DNA from: Oikopleura dioica
Lineage: Eukaryota > Chordata > Appendicularia > Copelata > Oikopleuridae
Assembly: GCA_907165135.1 (NCBI GenBank)
Contig: OU015567.1
Location: 15,257,001 to 15,321,000 of the forward strand
DNA length: 64,000 nt
Direction: 5' to 3'
The notes under the pieces are model-generated. The model was given only the letters and a program-made list of their open reading frames with translations. It was not told the origin of the DNA and made no database searches. The translations under genes and the position numbers were made by a program. Every line of letters starts with the position of its first letter. Position 1 is the stretch's first letter. Of the stretch, positions 43,016-54,746 are shown in pieces.

Positions 43016-43802
43016 AAGAGAGATCTATCAAGTGTCGCCAATTGTTATGACGTGCTTTTTTTAAGGTTGTGCAATTTATTTCACCCACTTCCCCATTTTA
43101 AGACCCAGAACACCATACATATTTGGAATCAGTGAAAAAAATCTAAAAACTTGACCGTTTTAGTTTTTCGAAATTCACTTCCGGTTACGATTCTAGAGCC
43201 GGAAGTCCACGAAATTTATAAGAAATACGTACATATGACCTATCAAATTAAAGCTTGCAATAAATCTAGTCATCAATGACCGAAATCGAGTCCAACCGCG
43301 GTCAAAAAACGCCGGTAAACGACCGGTAAAAATTGAAAAATCTCCCATTAAATCATGCTTTTTTCATAGTTTTACCAGTCAGTTTAACCGCGTTTGGGAC
43401 TGTTTCTTCAAATTAGTTGATGATGAGATGACTGAGAATCTTCTGCGCATCAATTTGATAGGTCACGCTTTACCATGACTCCAAAATTTCGCCTACTTCC
43501 GGCTCTAGAATCGTTTCCGGAAGTGAATTTCGAAAAACTAAAACGGTCAAGTTTCTAGATTTTCTCCACTGATTCCAAATATGTATGGTGTTCTGGGTCT
43601 TAAAATGGGGAAGTGGGCGAAATAAATTGCACAACCTTAAAAAAAGAACGTCTATATTTCCTGACCAGAGCTCAAAAAGCATGATTCATCGCGTGCGTTT
43701 TGATGAGCTGTGAACTTTCCCCTGCCATCGCATTTTACTCAAAACGCCCTTTCCCTTTTACGTTTACTCATTTACCATCCTTCAAAAATTAAATTCAAAC
43801 AA
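43016..43802. other. Intergenic gap occupied by the foldback element
   Basis: Outside the element (43055-43646) about 190 bp remain, holding the ADAR 3' end and the EDC4 promoter. An in-frame ATG at 43710 upstream of the chosen EDC4 start could lengthen that protein by 31 residues. Confidence 0.4.
43055..43646. mobile_element. Foldback-type element with about 165-bp inverted arms
   Basis: The left arm from CTTTTTTTAAGGTTGTGCAA to about 43220 is matched in inverse orientation by about 43480-43646, with roughly 95% identity by eye. The loop between is about 260 bp and contains no coding frame. ACGT occurs just outside both ends (TGACGTG and GAACGTC), but a clean target duplication cannot be called. 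It fills most of the gap between ADAR and EDC4. Confidence 0.75.
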
Positions 43803-46800
43803 ATGGATACTTCTTCTTACAAGTCATGTTACCAATCGCCCACTTTTACGTGGTTGCTTCAGACAATGGAAGAGAAAGCTGAAATAACCCTCACCGCAGG
43901 GTATCACCGCGTCAACTCGAGAGAGGTTGACCTCTTCCTTGATCCTGATTCAGACCCGGGATCGTCCAAGCCGCAGTCTACTTCCGTCAAATCGCAGGCG
44001 AGGGTTCGCAATTCAACCAACGATTTTATCAATTTTTTTTGCAAATTAATAATTTTGATTAAAAAACTTCTGGTCAGTTGCCGAACCATAATCAAAGACA
44101 GTTACAAAATTCAGCTGGCCAAAAGCGTACTACATTGGATCACTCATTACTGCCAGCAACACGGTAAACATTGTTTATTGAAGAATGTCTCCTAGTCATC
44201 ATTTAGTTCATCGCGTACGTTATCCGAGGCAAATCTGATGCTGTTCGAATTTTAAATCGTCTCACTGCCGCTCGAGTGCTCATCAAAGGCTTTGCTGGCC
44301 CAGTTTGCGACGTCGCCTTTGCCCACAGCGACTCGTCCCTCTTCGCCGCAATCGACGAAAGCGGCTCAATCTACATTTACTCAATCAGCCAGCCAGAAGG
44401 CAACTCGAAAAATATCGAGACCAAGCTTCTCTTCAAAGTTGAGAAGCGTAACACAATTCGAAATCCCTCCCACAGAATCGTCTGGTCGCCTAAAATTCAT
44501 CACTCCAAAAACGAAGACGAGCCCGAGCTAGTTGTCGAAACCAACTATCTCGCCGCAACGAGCATGAACGACATTGAAGTATTCAAGCTTCATCAAATCA
44601 TCAACGACGAAGTCACGAAGCAAGGAGAACCAGTGATCAAGAAAGACGATGATTTGCTCAATGGTTTTACTGGCTACGTTGGTTTCCAAGCCCACGCAAA
44701 TGTCATCACCGATGTTTCGATCGCCCCGGACGGCGCTGTCATGTGTACTTCATCCGAAGACGGCTATGTCCGATTCTGGAACACTGCTGGCCTCACCGAG
44801 GACAGGTCCGAGACTCCCAATACCCTGCACGAGTGGTACCCGCATGACAAAGCACCTGTTAATTGCATCAAATTCCTGGACAATTACCAAGTCTCAGACC
44901 CTGACGTGCCTTACTGGCGATTCCTGCTCACTGCGGCAAAACAAACTCAAGAGATTAAAATCTGGTGTACAGTCAAGTGGAATTGTCTGCAGTCGCTCTC
45001 CTTTCACATGAATCCAATGGTGCCGCTGAACAATTACAGTATTCCTCCGCAAATGAAATTGGCCGTCGATCAGACCGGAAACTACATCATGATTACCGAT
45101 ATCAATCGTCGAGTCTTGTACTGTCTCGAGTGCTGCTCCGAGTTTGGGGACGGCGACCAGGGCCCGTACAGCAACGGTGACTGCTCCATCCGATCCATCA
45201 ACGTCTGCCTCATTGATACTCCGATTCTGTCCTTCCATATGTCCGCTGTCAAAGGTAAGTGTCCTTGATCGCGAGCGTTAATAGGAAGTAATCGTTTAGG
45301 TATCACAATGATGTCGGCCGAAGAGCCCCCGCGTCGCCGTCGAGGAGTGCAAATCCAATCATTTACACTCCACCAGTCTAATCTTTACAAACTTCAAAGT
45401 CGAATCCTTCACCACAAGAGTTTCCTGACTGAAGTGCCCAATTCCGGCGGCGGCACACCTTCTGGCATTCTCTCTCCGCAGCGAGTCCTGTCTCCTGGTC
45501 TTTCTGGCGATGAGGTAAATTGAAAAATAGCTCAATTTAAACTTGCTCGCTCTATGACAAGGGCATGCGAAGCTGTCTGTGAGGAGTATCAGCTCCTGAC
45601 TGGTCTTTGCGGGGTGTTAACTCACCTTGTGAAATGTCAGCTCAATTTTTTCTCTCAACTACTGCAATCTTTAGCAAATCTACTCGCCCAAATCGAGACT
45701 ATCCGACAGTGAGGAGCCGAAGAAACGCTCGCGCTCTAAGACCCCTTCGCGACGCAATAAATCCAAATCGCCAGCGAGGAAGATGAGCCAAGGTTTGACT
45801 TTTTACTTTGAATAGATCTTTCTGTTGATTTTTCATAAACAAACTTTTTATACTGCAATTTAACCGCATAAATTTTATATTGAAAACCCGTAAAGAGTAC
45901 CATTCTAGAGCTTTAAATTCTAGAAAAAAATCGGTGCGCGCAGTATTCGCAAAAACACTGAGCGGTAGCCGCGTCTGGCCCGAGGGTTAATTTAGCTGAA
46001 AATCATTCAAATAAGCGCAATTATGAAATTCAAAGTTAACTTTGCTGGCTGCGATGTTTTTATCTTGAATTAGTATTTTTTCAATGAGAGGAAAATTTTC
46101 ACAAAAGTTGCAATTTTTTGAAACGCTTTCTTCAGACTCGAGCTTGGGCAGCGAGAAAAAATCGCCGCAAAAAGAGGAAAGCATGAATGACATGAGCTCA
46201 ATCATGGAAAAGCTGAAGAGTCAACCGAGAAGACAGAGCAACAGCTCGACCAGTACTAATGGTGCGATCGAGTCTACAACCGGCCTTGACGCTGACAAAC
46301 CATCAGAACCAGTCCAAACAGAGCCAGAAGCCCAAACAACAGCTTCGACTGAAATTCCAGTTAGTTTCGCATCTGACGAGGAGAAAAAGTCAAGTGGAGA
46401 CAGCAAATCAGAAGCGGACGAAAGTTCATCCGTTGGTACAAAGCCAGCGATTTTAGACAAATTGTTCGGCAAGAAAAGCGTTCCTGAACCAGAACCAGCA
46501 GCCAAATTCGAACAAGAGTCGCCAAAAGAGCCCGAACCAAAGCCAGAGAAGCAGCCTTCTCTTTTGGAAAGCATTTTCAGTCAAGCATCAAAGAAAGGCA
46601 AGGGAGTAGTTACTCTCGAAGACGATAGCACCTTGACGAACGTCACGCCCATCAACATGCAAGAAGAGAGCGAGTTGCACGAAGCAGAGCTCACTCCTCG
46701 CGAGACCGAACGGGAGGATCCGATGACAGCAATGAACAATCTCCTCCAGTCGCTCAAAGCGCAGACGGAAAACAAGACAAAGAGCCCTGAAGTGCCCCAT

Positions 46801-49800
46801 GAACCGCTGCCCGTTGCTTCTTCGTCAAACAAAGTCTCATTGATCTTTGGCGATCAGATTCTCAGCGACATAAATAGGATCATCGGCTCCATCAAGTACA
46901 ATTGCGAAATCCATATGCTTGATGGCGCGCTCACCAAAAACATCAAAAAGTATGTGACCGAGATGGGAACACGAAAAGACGCCGAAGTCGTTATCTTCCA
47001 TGTTGGCAGTAATGATATCTCCGCCAAAACAACAGAGAGCCAGTTCAACACTGATCTGATGCTGCTTTTCGGAGCCGCACGAAGTGCTTTTCCGAATGCG
47101 AAGCTTTGCATGAGCTCCGTTCTTCCAAGACACGACGAGTTCGCGTCAAAAGTATCCAAGTTCAATTCCGAAGCGCTGAAACAATGCGAAGTCTGCTTCA
47201 TCGAATTCTTGGACAATACGAAGATCTTCCAGAAAATCGACAACTTCGCTTATCAAAGTGATCCCAGCGAATGCCTAGCGCTCAATGAACACGGAAAGGA
47301 AAACCTGTGGATCCATTTCTTGTGCTTTATCGAAGATCATGTTCAAGAAGGAAGTTCTTACACCTCAGTCAAGTTTATTGAAGGTCCACGATTATCCCCG
47401 AAACTTCCAAAAGATGGAATTGAAGTACGAAACCTAACTCCTGTTTGCGAAGACAGAGATGAGCCTCCAGAAGTCGAGTCGGAAGACGAAGCACCAAAGG
47501 TACCAGAAGAACCGAGAGTCGAAGGCGATGGCTCGAAGAAACCAACCGCCGGACGAGATGGAAATGCGGACGGATCTCAGAGTCCATTGCCACCTACTCC
47601 TACTTCTCTTATCCCGACGCGTTCTCAGCGCATTCCAGCAGCTCCTGTTCAGACTCAACTTGTCAATGGAACTCCAAGCCAGAGTGACATAAGCACGCTT
47701 ATTATGATGATGAAGAAGCAATCTGAAGACATTGAATCCCTTAGAGCTGAAATGAGACGGAACCAGGTACTTATATTCGTTTAAATTATTGTTCTCGATA
47801 TTCTCCTTCTAGAGAAACAATCAGGAGAACATGACAAGACTAAATCAGGACATGCGAATTAACACGAGCCAAAGCAAATCAAACGGCCTTCCAAATTCGT
47901 CTATCGACGCCGTGTTACCCGGGTATTTGCATATCATAAAAGCATTGGGCTTATTTAACGCGCATATTTAGAATTCAAAAGAGAGTTGGAGATGCAGTCG
48001 AGCGCGCATCAGCGGAGAAGATCGAGCAGCTCAAGCCGACGATTCAAAAGCATATTGAGAGGGTTGTTCAGAACGCCACTCCTGGAATGATGCAGGCAAT
48101 GTCGAAGACAATGGAACAGACAGTCAAAAGTGTCTATCAAAGCTCAATTGAGAAAACATCGATACCTCAATTTGAAAAAGCAACACGCGAGATGTTCGAT
48201 CAGCTCTCTGTTGCTTTCAGCAGAGGCCAAGAGGAATATATATCCAGGTTAATATGTCTCATCGTTAAATTGTTTTAACAGTTGTCTTAGAATCGAAAAA
48301 ATGTTGGAAAAACGAGTGCGAGCCGAAGTGAGCTCAATCGAAGGCACAGTCGCCAACGCTGAGGATCCAAATGGACGTCTATCCGCAAACCTATCAGCCA
48401 ATATTTCCCAGACTCTACAGACGCAACTCCTATCAGATCTAAATAAGCAAATGGCGCGAAACGCACAGGAGCAAAACCAGTTTATGAACCGCACTTTCGC
48501 ACAACTACGACAACAATTGGTAATTTGCACTTATAATTTTGGAATCAAAACATGTTTGTAGATAATGGACATTCAAAAAATGCTCGACAACCACACAAAT
48601 CAGCTTGACAACAAAGTAGAAGATGCTATTGCTCGTGCTCAGACTCCAGCTCCTGTCCAAATCGACGAAAACGCGGATGTTCGAGACAAGGTACCTTCAC
48701 ATCTCCTCTCATTCTCTTCTAAAACTGTTCAGATTCGCGCATATTTGAATGGAGAAAAATATAATGAAGCATTTACGGCTGCGTTGATGCAGTCCAACTT
48801 GGGGCTTGTTGTGGACACGATGGAGTCGGTAGACTCTGCGAAAATCTTCAGCCCCGAAGCGGGGCCAAGCGGGACATGCCTTGAGGCGCGTGGTGATAAA
48901 TACAGTAAGGCAAATAGACAACCAAAAAGCTCTCAAGCAAAAGGAAACATTTCAAAGCCAAAAATCATCGCTTCCAATACTTCTACCTTTCCTAAACCTT
49001 CTCTTTCTCTTACTCCTTCTAACTCTTCCCAAGTCCGGCCTCGTTCGGCAAAGCTCATCAAATCTGAGTACAAGCTCAAGCCAAAGGCTCTTCCTGAGAG
49101 GCCCGCTGAAACTAACTACAATAATCTAACATCTGAAATAATCTCGTCCTGCGAGTCGTTCTACGACTCCGATCATTACTCGTCAAAACCGATCCAGAAT
49201 AAGTCTTTGGCTCGTAAAGATTCAGCTTTTCTGGACGATTCTGACATGGACATACGCTCGAGCACAGATACCAAGCTCAGTCGATTTTTTCTTTTGAATA
49301 AATATTAATTTACGTAGGCCTTGATCTTTTTCTCTCTCTCTCTCTTTCTTTTCCTCTTTCACTTCCTTTCTGCTTCAATAAAGACTACACGGCTTTCGTT
49401 TTTGGCAAAGTTTTAAAGGAAAAGTGAGTATGTCTGATCAAAAAATCACCACGCTGAAGCAAAATATTATTCTGTCTTTGATCTCCCAGCTGTCTCAGGA
49501 TCTTGGAACGAAGTCAGCGTTGAAGCTTACATATCTACAGGATGCTGTGTTGAGTCTTAATTATCTTCACCCTTCTTCGCAGCATTTCCCACAAGTTCTT
49601 GGTTTGTGTTATTTAAGTTTTTCATCGCTCTTATGTCTGATTAGGAGAGCTGCAGCAAAAGATCCAACAGTTCATCCAACTCAATCCCCGCGATCCAAAT
49701 GCCCGGACCTTCAAGATGCTGAACATGACCGTGGCTGGAATCGTCAAAGAAATCGCCGGAGCAAGTGTTCATTTGGACGTCTCCAGATCGAATATGGGAG

Positions 49801-49832
49801 CTGCTCCTGGTCGAAACGCAACGTTTTCATAA
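43803..49832 (+). CDS. EDC4: Enhancer of mRNA decapping 4 with an inserted SGNH-like domain
   Basis: Thirteen exons: 43803-43985, 44098-44163, 44207-45254, 45300-45514, 45675-45792, 46136-47766, 47813-47922, 47972-48247, 48291-48519, 48562-48690, 48733-48904, 49425-49594 and 49650-49832; about 1509 residues. The N-terminal WD40 domain matches EDC4/Ge-1 (IGSLITASNTFIAYVIR, FAGPVCDVAFAH, TSSEDGYVRFWN, LHEWYPHDKAPVNCIKFLDN, DPDVPYWRFLL). The C-terminus has the oligomerising helices and the conserved end (ISQLSQDLGTKSALKLTYLQ). EDC4 scaffolds DCP1/DCP2 and XRN1 in P-bodies. Exon 6 also encodes a domain at about 779-945 that is SGNH/GDSL-like but catalytically degenerate. Exon 1 may instead end at 43997 with a GC donor. 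Intron 48905-49424 is fully open in frame to a stop at 49306-49308. Confidence 0.9.
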
Positions 49833-50402
49833 AAAAAAATCACCTAAATCGAATCACGAAGTTATCCCCTATTGAAATCCAGTTCATTGCACCTTTCCCC
49901 TCTTCCCAAAAGTTAACTTATTTTCCCGGCGCCTACTATGCATCACCAACATTGTGAGCCAAAACCCTAAAAATTCACACAGCCACTCGAGCAATTTTCG
50001 CCACGGGCAATCCGTATATTTCAACTCTCACCTACTAGGCCACTTACTTGTTCATTATCATCATTTTACCTCCTCCTGACGTGAAAAAAAAACACGTTTA
50101 CCGCAAAAAAATACAGTCTCAGTTGTCTCTAGTCAGAATTGATGTGTTCAAATAATCAAATAAATAAACTGAGCTTCCAAACAAAAAAAAATATATAATT
50201 TTCACACTTGTTAATAATCTACTGTAAAATATAAACCGGTCAAAAATGCCGACCTTGACCATTATTTTGCTTTCCTGTTGTTTTTGTTTCCACTTTTTGG
50301 TACTTTTGCGTTCTTCAATAAATAAATTACAACACTGAGTTTTTTCACTAATTTAAAACATACGATCGTTTTCAACTTTCAAGTCAGTCGCATCTTTCAA
50401 GT
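49833..50402. other. Intergenic, no gene recognised
   Basis: EDC4 3' flank and the promoter of the next gene. AATAAATAAAC at about 50158 is a likely poly(A) signal. No conserved frame. Confidence 0.45.
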
Positions 50403-51460
50403 ATGATCTCGGCTCTCAAGGGTCAGTCCGGTCCAATACTTGTTGGAGTTGTATCCTGGACTTTCGCGACGCTCCAAAAGCATCAATTTGAGACAAGACA
50501 AGCCGAAGTCGCTACTATTGCCGAGAAGATCCGTGTTCTTTATGGCCCGCTCAGGGGCAATCGCCTTGGTGAGTCAATTTTGCGTTTTTCTTCTTCTTTT
50601 ATGATTTACCAGAAAACTAGTTTACCGATCATCGTACGCTGCGATTACTCAGGATCAACCTCTCAAAGATTGGCTCCAAAAAGCACAAGAAACAAAAAAT
50701 AAAGAAATGATAATTGCCTGGAGAAAGTAAGTCTACATTTCTCTTTAATAATGTAGCGATAAATGTTAACATAAATTCTATCGGTTCCATGTCTCAACTT
50801 TGCATCCACTTGATCTGGAGGCGGTCAAACTGATCAAAAATAACTCCCATTTGATTCATAAGGTTCAGCTTCCTTTCTTCTTTCGCTCTCTCTCTACCTA
50901 AAATGGGCTTGCGTGAAAAATTTACTACTAACTCGCGCGTTTGTTTTCAAAATTGTGTTCCGCATTGATGAACATGAATTCGGGCACCAAGTTTCTTTCG
51001 AGTTTCTTTTTTGAGTTGGATTTTTAAGAATTGCAACCCCGTCGAATTTGAGAAATTCATCACTCGTGTGAGTGGAAATGTCTACCAAATGGAGACCTGG
51101 ACGAACGAGCTGGGTAGGATAGAGAAAGCTGACCAGATGGACGACAATGACTTGCTGGTGGAAAATAACCTCATCGGATTCCGCTGCAAAAGAAAAAACG
51201 TAAAATGTGTTTTGTGTTTTTTGGTTATATAATCTTTTCTAGAGCACTGATCCATTTGGTGATTGTGGAAACTGCGCGCTCTCAAGTTACGTTGACGGTG
51301 TTCTCGACGAGCTACAAACTGTAAGTAAGGTAAATTTAGGCGTGTGGAAGAATAAAATTTATAGCGGAAAAACGAACTCGAGGGGCATCTTCAATCTCAT
51401 TCTTCAATTTGGGGCTCAATGGTTGCGCTCTTCGCGATATTTGCAAGCTATGCCCAGTGA
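50403..51460 (+). CDS. Unnamed protein with hydrophobic ends, upstream of Elongin-A
   Basis: Exons 50403-50568, 50621-50726, 50784-50862, 51029-51199, 51243-51320 and 51365-51460, 231 residues. Residues 10-22 (GPILVGVVSWTFATL) and the last 15 (SMVALFAIFASYAQ) are hydrophobic and may be membrane segments. The middle has IRVLYGPLRGNRLVYRSSY, DWLQKAQ...MIIAWRKFH, TLHPLDLEAVKLIKNNSHLI and FITRVSGNVYQMETW. I recall a similar YGPL...W...PLN...I..N.HLI layout in uncharacterised proteins of algae, oomycetes and bacteria, but cannot verify it. The exon 2-3 join works only with a CG instead of AG acceptor at 50782-50783 (TTCTATCG|GTTCC). Elongin-A starts 90 nt downstream. Confidence 0.6.
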
Positions 51461-51549
51461 CCTTTCACATCTAACTGTTCCCCTCTTCTCTTCAAGCAGA
51501 TTTATTTCAGCAATCCAAACTCGCCACTCATCCTTCTTCTTCTTTTCAG

Positions 51550-54397
51550 ATGGGCAGTAGCGATGCCGAAAAACGCATCCTCAGACTTAGACAGAAATTG
51601 GCAAAGCCCTTCGAGTCAGACAAGAGAGCATACTCGGTATGAGATGCCACGAGATTTACAGCTCCGCTGAAATAAGAGCTAATTTAGGTGATAAACGAGC
51701 TTAAGAATCTCAATGTTAAAGGGAAGACCATCAAAGAAGTCAGGATTAGGGACCATCTCAAGAATTTTCTGAGAAACTACGAGAGGAAGTATGAATTTTC
51801 TCAGCCAAGATATAAATTTGAAAATCTAATTATAGGCTTGAGAAAAGGACGATCGAACGCGCCAAAGAAGTTCTTGCTCGTTTCAAAGAAATTCAAACAC
51901 GATTTGAAGAGAGAAGAGCATTCGGTTCTGACTCAAGCTCCGATGAAGAAGAAACTCGCCGTCGAAAGTCGTCAGGTTCTGACTCTGAAGATGATGGTGA
52001 TGATGTTCCAGTGAAACAACCCCCTAAGAAACTCCGGTTTGTAATTCTTTCCAAAGCTCTTTTCATCTGAAAATTAAGGGGCTTCTTCATGGACGACGAC
52101 GACGACGACGACGACGCCGGCGAAGATGACGACGAGGACGAGCTGGAAGATCTAATCGACGACGAAGCGGACATGAGCTACCTAAACGGCGGCGATGACA
52201 TAGATCTATATCAAGCCTTCCCAGCTGACGACGATGATGATCCCTTGGCTCTTTTGAATAAACTTACAAGCGAAAAAGAAAACAAGAAAGAAAAATTATC
52301 AAAAAAGCGCCGCAGTGATGTAAATTACGAAAGCCAAAAACCATCGAAGCGCGTTAAATCGTCACACGACGACTCTCAATTACAGAAGCAGCGACTCAAA
52401 GAGAAAGAAAAAGAAAGAGAGCGCATCAGACGAGAAAGGGAGCGCGAAAAATTTCTTGCAGAAGAAAATGAAAGGAAGGCGCGAAAGAGGGAAAAGGAAC
52501 GGCTGAAGATTGAGAAGCTAAAGAGGGAAGAAGAAGAGGCCAAACGCGCAGCTGAAAAAGCGAAAAAGAAGAAGCGCAAAGAAAAGGAGCGTGCTCTAGC
52601 TGCTCAGCTAAAAACTGAGTGGAACAGTGAGTACACTCCCTCAAGCGTCAAAGCAGAACCTTCGGAAGAATACGTTCCCTCCTTCTCAAATTCAAAATCG
52701 AAGAGCAAAACCTCGCGTCAGTCGATCAAAGAAGAGTACATTCCCCAATCCGTCAGTAGTTCCAAGCATACTGTAAAGCAAGAATACATCCCCGCACAAA
52801 GCGAGAAAAAACCAAAGAAAAAGAAAGAAAAACTGCATGTGAAACAAGAACGCTACTCATCACCTCCTAGACAAGCGAGCTCCTCCAAACCTATTGACCT
52901 TTTTGGGACAGATTCTGAATCAGATGGAGGAGCACCTCCTACCCCTTCACCGCCGAGATATAAAAAGAGTATCAGGCCAGAACCTCGCCAAGAGATACCA
53001 ACTACTTCAAGAGTTTCGCATAAGCCAGCATACGATCCAAAGCCCGAAGTCAAAGAAGAGCCAGAGGAACCGCCACTTACCATCGCGCAACAAATCGAAG
53101 AAAAGAAGCTTGCGAAAAAGAAAGCCGAGAAAAAACTCAAAAAAGCGAAGAACAAGACAAATCTCGTTGCAAAAGAGGAAATGGAAACGGAAGGTTTTTC
53201 CTTCGAAGCGATGATGTCGATGAACACGGCGAAGGTAAAGAAGAAAAAGAAGGCGAAAAAACTCAACGTCGATGAATCAAATGCGAGCTGCTTGCAACTT
53301 TCTGCAGCGGATATGAAGCGCTTGCCGATGAATTCTGGCGCCTCAGCTGCTGCCAAAAAGCCACCGAAAGAACTCAACGATCGTGACGCTGCTTTTTTGG
53401 CAACGACTAGTAAGAAAGGTAGGGATCTTTAATGAAACTTATCTGGCAGCGATTGATTATTATAATTAGGCGGAGTGCAGGAACTACTCGCTGAACGCAG
53501 CTCGTTGAAAGTCAGATTAGTGGCAAAGGTGTACCCTTTGATGGAAATTTGCCAAAAGATGCTCACAACTCATCCACAGTATCTCTTGAATTGTATGGAT
53601 CAATTTGTTTACGCGGCGGACGTTATCATGCCTGCTCTTGAACGTCTCGACGCGAAGAGTTTGAATCTAGTAAGCCCCAAGGAGCCAGATCAGAGTTTTA
53701 ATGGTCGTTTCGTAGCTTGAAGAGCATCAACCGCATCTCGAAGAGGACACAAATCACATTTGGCGAAAACTGTGCAACGCAAAATATGGACTCGTCAGTT
53801 CGAGCACAGTCGAGGGACGCGGAGAGACATGGAAGGAAGGCTTCATTCGGTGAGTTAGTGACTCAGGAAGTTGCAAAAACATCCATATCTTTAGACTGAC
53901 AAATGAAAATGACGCTCGCCTAAAAGTCCTCACGAAGAAAATTGTCAAGAAAACGGCAAAAGACGAAGCAAAACAGTTGAATACGAAACTTGCATTTTGC
54001 CATGGATATGTTAAGCCGCCTCCTGGTGTTAAAGTATGGCGGGTTTTTAATGCGTGCGAGGCTAATACTTTCGTGTTAGGTGTCGAGAACTGATATACGC
54101 AGCAAACGATTCGATGTTGATGTTCCAGGATATCAGAAATCGAAGCATCACAGTGCTACTGTTCCGGGAAATGTAAGTCGCATTTAGAATGATGCCCTTG
54201 AGCTTCCTACTTATATATTATCAACTATTGATTTACTCCCTGTTCAGCTTGGAACCCCAACGTCAAATCGACGGGACGTCGATCACACTGGCCGAACGCG
54301 AGTAAACGTAGCTTCCTCGGCGAACAACGCGTCCAAACGCAAAACTGGCCACCTCATGCAAAAAGCTTTACGAGGTATCGCAAAGTTCAAACGGTAG
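51550..54397 (+). CDS. ELOA: Elongin-A, RNA polymerase II elongation factor
   Basis: Exons 51550-51636, 51688-51788, 51836-52036, 52079-53418, 53470-53669, 53716-53849, 53895-54033, 54080-54172 and 54248-54397, 814 residues (772 in human). The N-terminal TFIIS-N/LW domain comes first (ILRLRQKL, VINELKNLNVKGKTIKEVRI, HLKNFLRNY), then a long acidic/basic low-complexity region (an Asp run at about 132, Lys/Glu repeats, EEYVPS/EEYIPQS repeats). The conserved C-terminal domain has the BC-box region (QELLAERSSLKVRLVAKVYP), then EEDTNHIWRKL, WKEGFIRL and RLKVLTKKI, which binds Elongin B/C. It suppresses polymerase pausing and forms a CUL5 ligase. The ATG follows TCTTTTCAG directly, suggesting trans-splicing in an operon with the preceding gene. 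Confidence 0.88.
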
Positions 54398-54746
54398 TCT
54401 TCATTTTTTCTGCATGTTTGACTGCAGTAACTATTTTTGTCTCCCTGTATTCAACCTCCTCTTTTTAAGTTATTTTTCAGCTTACAACTTTAAGTTTCTT
54501 TTATTTCTGTAACCACCACTCTGCTGCTTTATTCTTGTCTTCAAAACTACTGTGCTTAATATTTATTCTTTTCAAATTGTGGCAAAAACAGCTAAGATCA
54601 ATTCATATTCCAATTCATAATTCGCTTTTTTGATGAATGTATGAATTAAGATTTTGAAACGGCCTTAATTATTATCTTGGCTGAGTGAGAAAATGGAAGC
54701 TATTTCTGTTTGATATTCTACCAGCAGTTAGCGGAAATCCAGCGTG
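54398..54746. other. Intergenic, no gene recognised
   Basis: Elongin-A 3' flank and the phosphatase promoter. ATATTTATTC-type AT tracts only; nothing coding. Confidence 0.4.
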
